Part shown: positions 7,178-14,940 of the stretch, one piece after another | How positions within the stretch are numbered: the stretch's first letter is position 1 | How the letters are laid out: each line of letters opens with the position of its first letter | Position numbers and translations under genes: made by a program | Notes under the pieces: model-generated | What the model saw: the letters and a program-made list of their open reading frames with translations, nothing else | Database searches by the model: none | What the model was told of the DNA's origin: nothing | Assembly (NCBI GenBank): GCA_902493085.1 | Contig: CABUOH010000009.1 | Coordinates: 1-17,488 of the forward strand | Reading direction: 5' to 3' | Length of the DNA stretch: 17,488 bases | Source of the DNA: an uncultured Sutterella sp. | Lineage (GTDB): Bacteria > Pseudomonadota > Gammaproteobacteria > Burkholderiales > Burkholderiaceae_F

Positions 7178-8099
7178 TCAGAAGCCGGCCGTGAGCCCGG
7201 CGTCAACGGCAGCCTTGAGCGCCTTCGGGTCAATGCGGTAGCTCGGCCCCGCAGCCGAGGCCTTGGCCGCCCCCATGAAGGCGCCTGCAATGGCGCATCG
7301 GACGGGATCAAGCCCCTGCGACATGGCCCAAAGCAGGCCGCCTCGGTAGGCGTCGCCCGCACCAACGGGATCGACCGCCTTGATCTTGCGGGCGGCCACA
7401 AAGGTTTCCTCGCCTTGTTGCCAGACGGAGCTTCCACGAGCGCCGTGCGTGCAGAAGACCGCTCCCGTAAGCCGGGAGAGGCCGGCGGGCGAAAGGCCGG
7501 TTCGCTCCTCAAACATGAGGGACTCATAGTCGGAGAAGGCGACGGCGGAGGCTGCCTTCGTCAGGGCGAGCAATTCGTCGCCTGAAAAGAGCGGCGTCGT
7601 CTGGCCCGGGTCGAAGATGAAGGGGACGCCGTGTGCAATGTAGGCTCGCGCGTGTGCGAGAAGCGTCTCCCGCACGCTCGGCGCAAGAATGCCGCAGGCG
7701 AAGGTTTCGCGCGAGGGCCATGAAAGGTTGTCTGCGTGCGCCGTCGCTCCCGGACTGAAGGTGGCGAGCTGATTGCCGTCTCGATCCGTGGTGATCACGC
7801 ATTGCGCCGTCCACTCGTCGGACAGAACGGTCACGCCGTCCGTGCGAATGCCCAGTCGCTCGAGATGGAGAAGGTAATCGGAGGCATCACGCCCGACGGC
7901 CGTCCAGACAAGAGGGTCGCCGCCGAGCTGCTTGAGGCTGTAGGCGATGTTCGCCGCGCAACCGCCGTAGGTGCGGCGCATGGAGGCGGCCTGAAGCGTT
8001 GAGTCGGTCGAGCGCCTCTGCCCTGAGCGTGTCGGCAAAGCGCCCCTCGTGAGAGAAGACCGTGTCGTAGGCGATGGAGCCGGAAATGATGACGGTCAT
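7178..8099 (-). pseudogene. PfkB-family carbohydrate/adenosine-type kinase, frameshifted
   Basis: Ribokinase-like kinase, split between two frames. From ATG 8099 the first 34 residues (MTVIISGSIAYDTVFSHEGR... to LDRLN) are a typical PfkB N-terminus. The rest of the protein lies in a second frame, from about 7997 to the stop at 7178: RRTYGGCAANIAYSL (substrate side), FIFDPGQTTPLF, and the catalytic DPVGAGDAYRGGLL with its GAGD aspartate. The span of 922 bases is one more than a multiple of three, so one extra base or two missing bases near 7990-8000 explain it; for example, dropping the G at 7997 gives LNLQAASMRRTYGG. A TTG at 8038 could start the second frame alone but would lose the first beta strand. 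Betaproteobacterial relatives beside the acc/prmA cluster are often annotated as adenosine kinases or sugar kinases; the substrate is not decided by the sequence. Confidence 0.85.
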
Positions 8100-8111
8100 G
8101 GGCTGGAAGCA

Positions 8112-8148
8112 AATGAAAGGAGGCGCCCCGGCGAAGCTGCGGGGCGCC
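8112..8148 (-). terminator. probable terminator after the DUF3426 gene
   Basis: A perfect nine-base-pair stem (GGCGCCCCG at 8122-8130, CGGGGCGCC at 8140-8148, loop of 9) lies between the DUF3426 stop (8160) and the kinase start (8099). On the minus strand it is followed by TCCTTTCATTT, a broken T-rich tract, so termination may be partial. It could reduce read-through from the acc/prmA side into the kinase. Confidence 0.55.
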
Positions 8149-8159
8149 CTGAGGGATGG

Positions 8160-8993
8160 TTACGGAAGAGCAGAGACGGGCTTGACGAGTGCGGAGGCCG
8201 CATCGTAGGGCAGCGGCGTCGTAACCGTCAGGCGGACGGAGACGCCGGCGCCCGGCGCAATCGCGTCTCGGCCGCCGTAGCCGTAGTCGGCGGGTTCAAG
8301 CACCCGCTGCGCGAGGGTTTCGCCTGCGGCGTCGAGAAGCTTCATCTCAAGAATCGGAAGCGCTTGAGGCAGGTCGGATGTGTTGGCAATGCGGGCGACG
8401 ACGACGGGAAGACGCCGTGCGACTTCACGGTCCGCGTCGTCCGCCGTCTCCAACGGACGCTCGATTTCGGAGGCTACCTCAAAGGCGGAAGCGTCCTGCC
8501 AGACGAAGCCGGGACAAGGGGCCGTGCTGCAGACCTTCTCATAGACGGGGCGCAGCTGAGGCATCGCGCCGAGCACCGTCTTGTGCCCGAGCAGCAGTGC
8601 GGCGGCGCAGAGGACGACGACGGCGAGAAGCGCGATGACGGTCCATAGCGCGCCGTGAGAGCGTTCAGAGGGGGCTTGAACTTCAGGGACTTGAGAGGAG
8701 ACCTGCGTCGCCGAAGGCTCGCGCACGGAATCTCGGGCATCGAAGTCCGTGAGCGAGTCTGCAATGCGGCTCATCACGGCCTCGCCTTCGCGGGCCTCCT
8801 TCTGAAGAACGGCCTGACGCTTGGCGGCCTGAGCAAGACGGGCATCAAGCTTTTCGTCGGGCACGCTCAGGCTTTCCGTCTTGTCGGCCGAAAAGCAGGC
8901 TTGGCATTCCGTGCAGTGAAGCATGTCGGCGGCGAAGTCGTCCTTGACTCGCCACAGCGCCCCGCAGGCGGGACAGCGAAGAACTTTGGCCAT
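8160..8993 (-). CDS. zinc-ribbon and DUF3426 single-span membrane protein
   Basis: Encodes 277 residues. The N-terminus holds an MJ0042-type zinc ribbon, CPAC at 7-10 and CTEC at 27-30, in the cytoplasm. A charged, probably unstructured region follows (about 35-112), then one membrane helix (about 114-137, TVIALLAVVVLCAAALLL). The C-terminal half is a periplasmic DUF3426 domain (about 140-277) with the family's ARIANTSDLPQALPILEMKLLD and a closing VRLTVTTPLPYDAASALVKP. The molecular function of the family is unknown. It nearly always follows prmA in Betaproteobacteria, as here with a 22-base gap. Its ribosome site GAGGAGG is the strongest in the cluster, so the ATG at 8993 is secure. Confidence 0.9.
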   Translation of the reverse strand: MAKVLRCPACGALWRVKDDFAADMLHCTECQACFSADKTESLSVPDEKLDARLAQAAKRQAVLQKEAREGEAVMSRIADSLTDFDARDSVREPSATQVSSQVPEVQAPSERSHGALWTVIALLAVVVLCAAALLLGHKTVLGAMPQLRPVYEKVCSTAPCPGFVWQDASAFEVASEIERPLETADDADREVARRLPVVVARIANTSDLPQALPILEMKLLDAAGETLAQRVLEPADYGYGGRDAIAPGAGVSVRLTVTTPLPYDAASALVKPVSALP

Positions 8994-9015
8994 GGAGCCT
9001 CCTCGAGAATGACGG

Positions 9016-9912
9016 TTAAGCGCGGCGTCCGGCGATGCAGACCCAGTCCTCTTCCTGACGCCATACGGACAGCTTGACGGCGGGATCGACGGCGGCGTAG
9101 GCGGCGACGACTTCGTCGGCCTGCTTGGCGAGCACGCCCGAGAGCACGAGTGCGCCGCCGGTCTTCACGCGGGCAAGGAGCGCCGGTGCGAGCAGCTTGA
9201 GCGGATTAGCGAGGATGTTGGCAACGACGATGTCGTAGGTGCCCTCGGGCATGTCGTCGGGGAGGTAGAACTTCGCCTCCACGTGATTCATGAGGGCGTT
9301 GTCGCCTGCGGCCTCGACGGCCTGAGGATCGATGTCGGTGCCTGCAACCTGAGCGGCGCCCACAAGCTTGGCGGCGATGGCGAGAATGCCGGTGCCGCAG
9401 CCGTAGTCGAGCACGCTGTCCGTCGCCTTCACGTTGGCGTCAAGCCATTGCAGGCAGAGGTGCGTGGTTGGGTGCGATCCCGTGCCGAAGGCGACGCCGG
9501 GATCAAGGCGCACGTTGATGGCGTCTTCGTTGGGCAGGTCGTGCCAAGTCGGGACGATCCACAAACGGTCGGACACCTGAGTCGGCTGGAACTGCGCCTG
9601 TGTGATGCGGACCCAGTCGGCGTCCTCCACTTCTTCGGTGCCGAGGAGCTCGGGCTTTTCGCACTTGAGCGCCTTGACGGCGATGGCAAGCGAGGTTTCA
9701 AGATCAAAGTCGTCGTCGGCGAGGATGGAGACGATGGAGCGCGGCCAGGCGCAGTTGTCCGGCTCGAGTCCGGGCTCGCCGTAGAGCGGCTTTTCGTCGG
9801 TCGATTCGGCGTCGGCGTCTTCAATGGCGGCGGAGAGCGCGCCCGCATCCATCAGCATGTCGGAAAGCGCTTCGGCGCTGCGTTCGTCGGCAAGAATCTT
9901 AATCTGGCGCAT
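9016..9912 (-). CDS. prmA: ribosomal protein L11 methyltransferase PrmA
   Basis: Encodes 298 residues, the normal length. PrmA trimethylates several amino groups of ribosomal protein L11 using S-adenosylmethionine. An N-terminal substrate-recognition domain (about 1-100, starting MRQIKILADERSAEALSDML) precedes the class I methyltransferase domain. Visible landmarks are DPGVAFGTGSHPTT (138-150), the SAM-binding glycine loop DYGCGTGILA (169-178), GTDIDPQAVE (191-200) and VVANILANPL, the PrmA/HemK-like active-site segment. The start at ATG 9912 is favoured by the family N-terminus although the ribosome site (TTGAGA) is weak. A strong hairpin with a T-run sits only 15 bases upstream, between accC and this gene. 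A DUF3426 gene follows. Confidence 0.97.
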   Translation of the reverse strand: MRQIKILADERSAEALSDMLMDAGALSAAIEDADAESTDEKPLYGEPGLEPDNCAWPRSIVSILADDDFDLETSLAIAVKALKCEKPELLGTEEVEDADWVRITQAQFQPTQVSDRLWIVPTWHDLPNEDAINVRLDPGVAFGTGSHPTTHLCLQWLDANVKATDSVLDYGCGTGILAIAAKLVGAAQVAGTDIDPQAVEAAGDNALMNHVEAKFYLPDDMPEGTYDIVVANILANPLKLLAPALLARVKTGGALVLSGVLAKQADEVVAAYAAVDPAVKLSVWRQEEDWVCIAGRRA

Positions 9913-9927
9913 AAGGTCTCAACGAAT

Positions 9928-9958
9928 AAAAAATGCGGGAGTATGGGCCACTCCCGCA
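9928..9958 (-). terminator. intrinsic terminator or attenuator between accC and prmA
   Basis: A nine-base-pair perfect stem (TGCGGGAGT at 9934-9942, ACTCCCGCA at 9950-9958, loop ATGGGCC) is followed on the minus strand by six T residues (complement of 9928-9933). This is a textbook Rho-independent terminator 14 bases past the accC stop. Because prmA begins at 9912, it also lies within any prmA leader transcribed from accBC, so it probably sets the ratio of accBC to prmA message. Confidence 0.85.
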
Positions 9959-9972
9959 ACAGAAAAAAAGGA

Positions 9973-11331
<1,359 letters not shown>

Positions 11332-11346
11332 AGCGACGCGTGCGGA

Positions 11347-11808
11347 TTATTCGATGATGAAGAGCGGCTGGCCGAATTCGACGGGCTGGCCGTTTTCGAC
11401 GCAGACTTCCTTGATCGTGCCGTCCATGTCGGCTTCGACTTCGTTGAGAAGCTTCATGGCTTCAATGATGCAGACGACCTGGCCCTTCTTGACGGTGTCG
11501 CCCGCCTTGACGAAGGGATCGGCGCCCGGAGAAGGCGCGCGGTAGAACGTGCCGACCATCGGACTGGCGAGCGGCGTGCCGGTCTGCTGCGGGGCCGCGG
11601 GAGCAGGGGCCGGGGCCGGAGTGGCTTCCGGGGCCGGGACGGGAACGGGCATCGGCTGGGCGACGGTGACGGGTTGGTGGACTTGGACGGGGGCTGCGCC
11701 GTTTCGGTTGACGATTCGGACCCGGTCATCGCCTTCGGTGATTTCGAGTTCGGCGACGCCGCTTTCGCTCACGAGGTCGATCAGTGTCTTGAGTTTGCGC
11801 AGATCCAT
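11347..11808 (-). CDS. accB: biotin carboxyl carrier protein of acetyl-CoA carboxylase AccB
   Basis: Encodes 153 residues from ATG 11808 (MDLRKLKTLIDLVSESGVAE), the universal AccB N-terminus. The frame stays open upstream, but that extension is not family-like. An N-terminal AccC-contacting segment (1-37) is followed by a Pro/Ala/Val-rich flexible linker (about 39-76) and the biotinyl domain (78-153). Within the latter, Lys119 in the IEAMKLLNEV motif is the residue biotinylated by BirA; SPMVGTFYRAPSPGADPFV is the protruding-thumb region of AccB. accC follows after 15 bases. AccB autoregulates its operon in E. coli; whether that occurs here is unknown, though the 320-base upstream gap leaves room for control elements. 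aroQ, often upstream of accB in related bacteria, is absent at this spot. Confidence 0.97.
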   Translation of the reverse strand: MDLRKLKTLIDLVSESGVAELEITEGDDRVRIVNRNGAAPVQVHQPVTVAQPMPVPVPAPEATPAPAPAPAAPQQTGTPLASPMVGTFYRAPSPGADPFVKAGDTVKKGQVVCIIEAMKLLNEVEADMDGTIKEVCVENGQPVEFGQPLFIIE

Positions 11809-12128
11809 GATGGTTAAGGCCTTGTTATTTGAAGGAGATTCCGGACGGGGGCGGCGATTGAGGCCGGACGCCCCGGCGTTGTCTCCGTTTCGTATGGAAT
11901 GAAAATTGTGGGCTGTTGCCTGTGCTGGTGCGGCGCATGTCGTGCTACTTCTCTGAAAATGCGCCAACTTGTTCGCAATTGTCGCTACTTTACCTCAAAA
12001 AGTAAAGACCGGAAGCATGCCGCCCGAGGGCGGGAGGTGGATATTTTGTCTGCAAATGTTTGCATGCCGTTCGGTCGACAGCGTCAATGATACCGAGGGC
12101 GCGCGTTCATGCCCATGCCGAAAAAAGG
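11809..12128. other. accB upstream region, no gene seen
   Basis: This 320-base gap is less GC-rich than its neighbours (notably about 11940-12070), as expected for a promoter region. No coding frame looks real. Read on the minus strand, TTTACT (about 12003-12008) and GACAAT, 17 bases apart, form a weak candidate promoter for accBC and would leave a leader of over 150 bases. It also holds a CTTTAC/GTAAAG inverted repeat around that box, a CCGCC/GGCGG hairpin near 12020-12033 and the dyad at 12051-12064. No intrinsic terminator with a proper T-run follows the 12129 gene. Confidence 0.4.
12051..12064. repeat. 14-bp dyad, possible operator
   Basis: TGCAAATGTTTGCA: two perfect six-base inverted arms (TGCAAA/TTTGCA) around a two-base centre, within the AT-richer part of the accB upstream region. 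The size and symmetry fit a dimeric helix-turn-helix repressor site, but no regulator gene is nearby and no known consensus is matched with confidence. Confidence 0.4.
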
Positions 12129-12713
12129 CTAATCCACGCCGAGGAGCGTGCGAAGGCCCTGTTCGGAGAGCGTGGCGCGCGCCTCTTCGGGACGCTGCCA
12201 CTCGTCGGGCAGGGTCGCCTTTGTGCGGGCGGGCATGTTCGTTGCGGTGATGAGGACGACCTCGCCTTGACACGTTGTCCGGAACACGGTCCTGAAGGAT
12301 CGGCCGCGCTCGAAGGATTCGACAGGTTCATGGTCGATGTTCATGGCGAGGAGCGCGAGGCTCACGCCCTTTGCGTCGTCGGTGCGGATGAGAATGCGAA
12401 CGGGATCGTCTTCGAGCGCGTCGCCCGAGAGTACGGATCCCGTGAGCTGGGGCGACCAGTCGGAGAGACCGGAGAGAACCGAAAGTGCGGCGAGGCGCTT
12501 TTTGCGCAGCTGCGCCTGGTGTGCTTCCGGCTCAAAGCAGGCGAACCAGCGTCGGATTTCGGATGCGACGGCGGCATCCGACGGACGAAGGCCCGTCAGG
12601 CGTTCGACGGTCTCGAGGGCCCGAGGCCGCGCCATGCGGTGCGAAGCGATCAAGAGGGCCGCATGAGCGGCGGCGCAAGAGTTGCGATGGTCGGGATGAG
12701 CGTCGGTGCGCAC
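12129..12713 (-). CDS. uncharacterised protein encoded divergently from mpl
   Basis: Encodes 194 residues from a GTG at 12713, preceded by a strong ribosome site (GGAGAGATCC). The frame is open far upstream, opposite mpl, but that part is a shadow. From memory it resembles a betaproteobacterial hypothetical family found next to mpl, which has an N-terminal helical part (here AAAHAALLIASHRMARPRAL near 14-33, then WFACFEPEAHQAQLRKKRL) and a central TGSVLSGDAL...DPVRILIRTDD (about 91-113). In relatives the central part looks like a nucleotidyltransferase-type GSxxxG...D.D core, but here the Asp pair is not conserved, so catalytic activity is doubtful. The C-terminal half is probably alpha/beta (EVVLITATNM, then a helical end LSEQGLRTLLGVD). 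I cannot assign a function. Expression is probably independent of mpl, from the shared 153-base divergent region. Confidence 0.7.
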   Translation of the reverse strand: MRTDAHPDHRNSCAAAHAALLIASHRMARPRALETVERLTGLRPSDAAVASEIRRWFACFEPEAHQAQLRKKRLAALSVLSGLSDWSPQLTGSVLSGDALEDDPVRILIRTDDAKGVSLALLAMNIDHEPVESFERGRSFRTVFRTTCQGEVVLITATNMPARTKATLPDEWQRPEEARATLSEQGLRTLLGVD

Positions 12714-12820
12714 GGATCTCTCCGGGAGAAAGGATACGGGATGGAAGACTCGGAACTGAGCGCGGCCCCCCGCCAATGATAGTGCGCGGCGCCCCGGCGG
12801 GGCGTGTGGCGGGAGCGCGC

Positions 12821-12826
12821 TAGAAT
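12821..12826 (+). promoter_or_regulatory. candidate -10 box for mpl
   Basis: TAGAAT in the context GCTAGAATGAAG, 40 bases before the mpl start, matching the GCTAGAAT string upstream of the CcsA-like gene. The -35 region is GC-rich and does not match the consensus. A GCCCC/GGGGC hairpin just upstream (about 12791-12803) may bear on the divergent gene. Confidence 0.4.
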
Positions 12827-12866
12827 GAAGCACCTTCCGCCTGCATCCCGGTTTTAGGAGAACGAT

Positions 12867-14225
12867 ATGCACATTCATATTCTCGGCATCTGCGGCACGT
12901 TCATGGGCGGCGTCGCTCAACTCGCGCGCGAGGCCGGCCACAAGGTGACGGGGTGCGACGCGCACGTCTACCCTCCCATGAGCGATGCGCTTCGCAACGC
13001 GGGGATCGAGATCATGGAGGGGTACGACGCCTCGCAACTCGATGCCGTCAGGGCCGATGTCTTCGTGATCGGCAACGCCATCTCGCGCGGCAATCCGTTG
13101 CTTGAGGCCATTCTCAACAAGGGGCTTCCCTACACGTCGGGACCGGCCTGGCTTTGCGAACACGTGCTTGCCGGCCGCCACGTGCTGGCCGTTGCGGGCA
13201 CTCACGGCAAGACGACCACGACGTCGATGCTTGCCTGGATCCTGAAGGAGGCCGGGCTCGAGCCCGGCTTTCTGATCGGCGGCGTGCCTCAGTGGAGTCC
13301 GCGCTCCGCCTCTCTCGGTCGCACCGCGCCGATGTCGCCCTTCGTCATCGAGGCCGACGAATACGACACGGCCTTCTTCGACAAGCGGAGCAAGTTCGTG
13401 CACTACCGTCCGCGGACGGCGATTCTCAACAATTTGGAATTCGATCACGCCGACATCTTTGAGAATCTGGCGGCCATCGAAAAGCAGTTCCATCATCTCG
13501 TGCGCATCATGCCTTCCGAAGGACTCGTCGTGGCGAACGGCCGCTGCGAGGCGCTCGACCGGGTGCTGGCCAAAGGGTGCTGGAGCGCGCTTGAGCGCTT
13601 CGACGCGGAAAACGGCTGGACGCTGACGGCGGACGATGAAGTGTTGTTCGAGGGGAGAAGCTTCGGACGGCTCCGCCTGACCATGCCTGGGCGCTACAAC
13701 GGACTCAACGCGCTTGCCGCCGTCGCCGCCGCGCGCAGCGTCGGCGTGTCTCCCGAGAAGTCTCTCGAGGCGCTGGCTGCCTTTGCGGGCGTCAAGCGCC
13801 GCATGGAGATCAGAGGGATCGCGGACGGCGTGACGGTGATCGACGACTTCGCACATCATCCGACCGCGGTTGCGGAGACGATCCATGCTGTAAAAAGCCG
13901 CATGACGTCCGGAAGGCTTCTGGCCGTGCTCGAGCCGAGAAGCAATACGATGAAGCTCGGCACGATGAAGGACAGGCTTGCGGACTCGCTGCGGGAGGCC
14001 GACGAGGTGTTCTGCTTTGCGGGACGGGGCGTCGCGTGGGAGCCGGCCGAAGTGCTCGACGTCATGGGCGAGCGTGCGTTCTGCACGCATGAGCTCGATC
14101 TCCTCGTCAAGGCCGTGCTCAAGGCGGCCCGGCCGGGAGACACCGTGCTCTGCATGAGCAACGGCGCATTCGGCGGCATTCACGAAAAGCTCCTCAAGGG
14201 GCTCGCCGAGCGCCGCGCGGCGTGA
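12867..14225 (+). CDS. mpl: UDP-MurNAc:L-Ala-gamma-D-Glu-meso-DAP ligase Mpl
   Basis: Encodes 452 residues. Mpl joins recycled tripeptide (L-Ala-gamma-D-Glu-meso-Dap) directly to UDP-MurNAc, returning murein peptides to synthesis. It is a Mur-ligase family member: an N-terminal UDP-binding domain starting MHIHILGICGTFMGGVAQLA, distinctive of Mpl as opposed to MurC; the ATP loop GTHGKTTTTS (111-120); the Mur core EADEYDTAFFDKRSKFVHY and NNLEFDHADIF; and a C-terminal domain with GVKRRMEIRG, VIDDFAHHPTAV and EPRSNTMKLG. The ribosome site TTAGGAGAACGAT supports ATG 12867. yqiA follows after 15 bases. Together with ampD at 5919, two steps of murein recycling lie within 7 kb, in separate operons. 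Confidence 0.97.
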   Translation: MHIHILGICGTFMGGVAQLAREAGHKVTGCDAHVYPPMSDALRNAGIEIMEGYDASQLDAVRADVFVIGNAISRGNPLLEAILNKGLPYTSGPAWLCEHVLAGRHVLAVAGTHGKTTTTSMLAWILKEAGLEPGFLIGGVPQWSPRSASLGRTAPMSPFVIEADEYDTAFFDKRSKFVHYRPRTAILNNLEFDHADIFENLAAIEKQFHHLVRIMPSEGLVVANGRCEALDRVLAKGCWSALERFDAENGWTLTADDEVLFEGRSFGRLRLTMPGRYNGLNALAAVAAARSVGVSPEKSLEALAAFAGVKRRMEIRGIADGVTVIDDFAHHPTAVAETIHAVKSRMTSGRLLAVLEPRSNTMKLGTMKDRLADSLREADEVFCFAGRGVAWEPAEVLDVMGERAFCTHELDLLVKAVLKAARPGDTVLCMSNGAFGGIHEKLLKGLAERRAA

Positions 14226-14240
14226 AAAAGAGGTCCGAAC

Positions 14241-14819
14241 ATGACGATTATCTATCTGCACGGCTTTTTGTCGTCGCCCGAATCCAACAAGGTCCGCGTG
14301 CTCCGAAAGGCTGCGCCCGCCGGCGTTCGAGTGCTTGCGCCCGATCTGAACGTTCCGCCCCTTGAAGCCGACCGGATCATCTCCGAGGCGATCGAGCGCG
14401 AGGGAACGCAGGGGCTTTCGGTTGTGGGCTCGAGTCTCGGCGGCTTCTGGGCCGCCCGTGCGGCCGTCCGCTATGGGCTTCGCTGCGCGCTTCTCAATCC
14501 CTGCTTCAATCCCTGGGTCTTCGTGTCCGCTCATACGGGCATTCAGACCGTGTTCGGAACGAACAGAACGGTCGACGTGAAGGCTTCGGCTGCGGACGAA
14601 CTCAGGACGCTGGCTCAAGCCGTGTCTCCCCTAGCGGTCGCGCCCGAACGTACGCTCGTCGTGCTGGGGACCGCCGACGAAACGCTGGACTGGCGGGCCG
14701 GAGCACAGGCTTACGCCGCCTGCAGGCAGGTGATTCTTCCGGGAGAGGATCATCGCATTTCGCGCATCGAGGCCGTGATGCCCCGCATCATGGACTTTCT
14801 GCTCGAAGAAGAAGGCTGA
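14241..14819 (+). CDS. YqiA-family alpha/beta-hydrolase (esterase)
   Basis: Encodes 192 residues. This is a compact alpha/beta hydrolase of the UPF0227/YqiA type; E. coli YqiA hydrolyses acyl-CoA and p-nitrophenyl esters in vitro, and the physiological substrate is unknown. The oxyanion region IYLHGFLSSPESNK opens the protein (4-17). The nucleophile elbow GSSLGG places Ser65 as nucleophile. LLNPCFNPW (84-92) is a family signature. The acid is Asp146 in GTADETLD, or less likely Asp150, and the base is His171 in GEDHRIS. ATG 14241 has AGAGG upstream and follows mpl by 15 bases, so the two are probably co-transcribed. Relatives lie between mpl and an RNB nuclease in many Burkholderiales. Confidence 0.92.
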   Translation: MTIIYLHGFLSSPESNKVRVLRKAAPAGVRVLAPDLNVPPLEADRIISEAIEREGTQGLSVVGSSLGGFWAARAAVRYGLRCALLNPCFNPWVFVSAHTGIQTVFGTNRTVDVKASAADELRTLAQAVSPLAVAPERTLVVLGTADETLDWRAGAQAYAACRQVILPGEDHRISRIEAVMPRIMDFLLEEEG

Positions 14820-14857
14820 TGTTCAGGATGCCCTGCGGCGGGCGGTCAGCCCCTTGT

Positions 14858-14881
14858 TTGGGCACAATATTTGGCACAATA
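14858..14881 (+). repeat. tandem 12-bp repeat in the RNB nuclease promoter region
   Basis: TTGGGCACAATA (14858-14869) is followed immediately by TTTGGCACAATA (14870-14881), with one mismatch. TTGTTT at 14854-14859 with CACAAT at 14875-14880 (15-base spacer) could be a promoter, and the repeat may offer two alternative -10 boxes or tandem regulator sites. The nuclease starts 59 bases downstream. Confidence 0.45.
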
Positions 14882-14940
14882 GGGAGCATTTTCCCAGTAC
14901 CACACTCATTCGCCGCGAGCGGATGTAAAGCGAAAGATTC

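Noticed and set aside
12714..14618. Long minus-strand open frame upstream of 12713, opposite mpl and yqiA
   Set aside because: It is in frame with the real 12129-12713 gene, but its upstream part is antisense to well-conserved mpl; the GTG at 12713 with a strong ribosome site is the better start.
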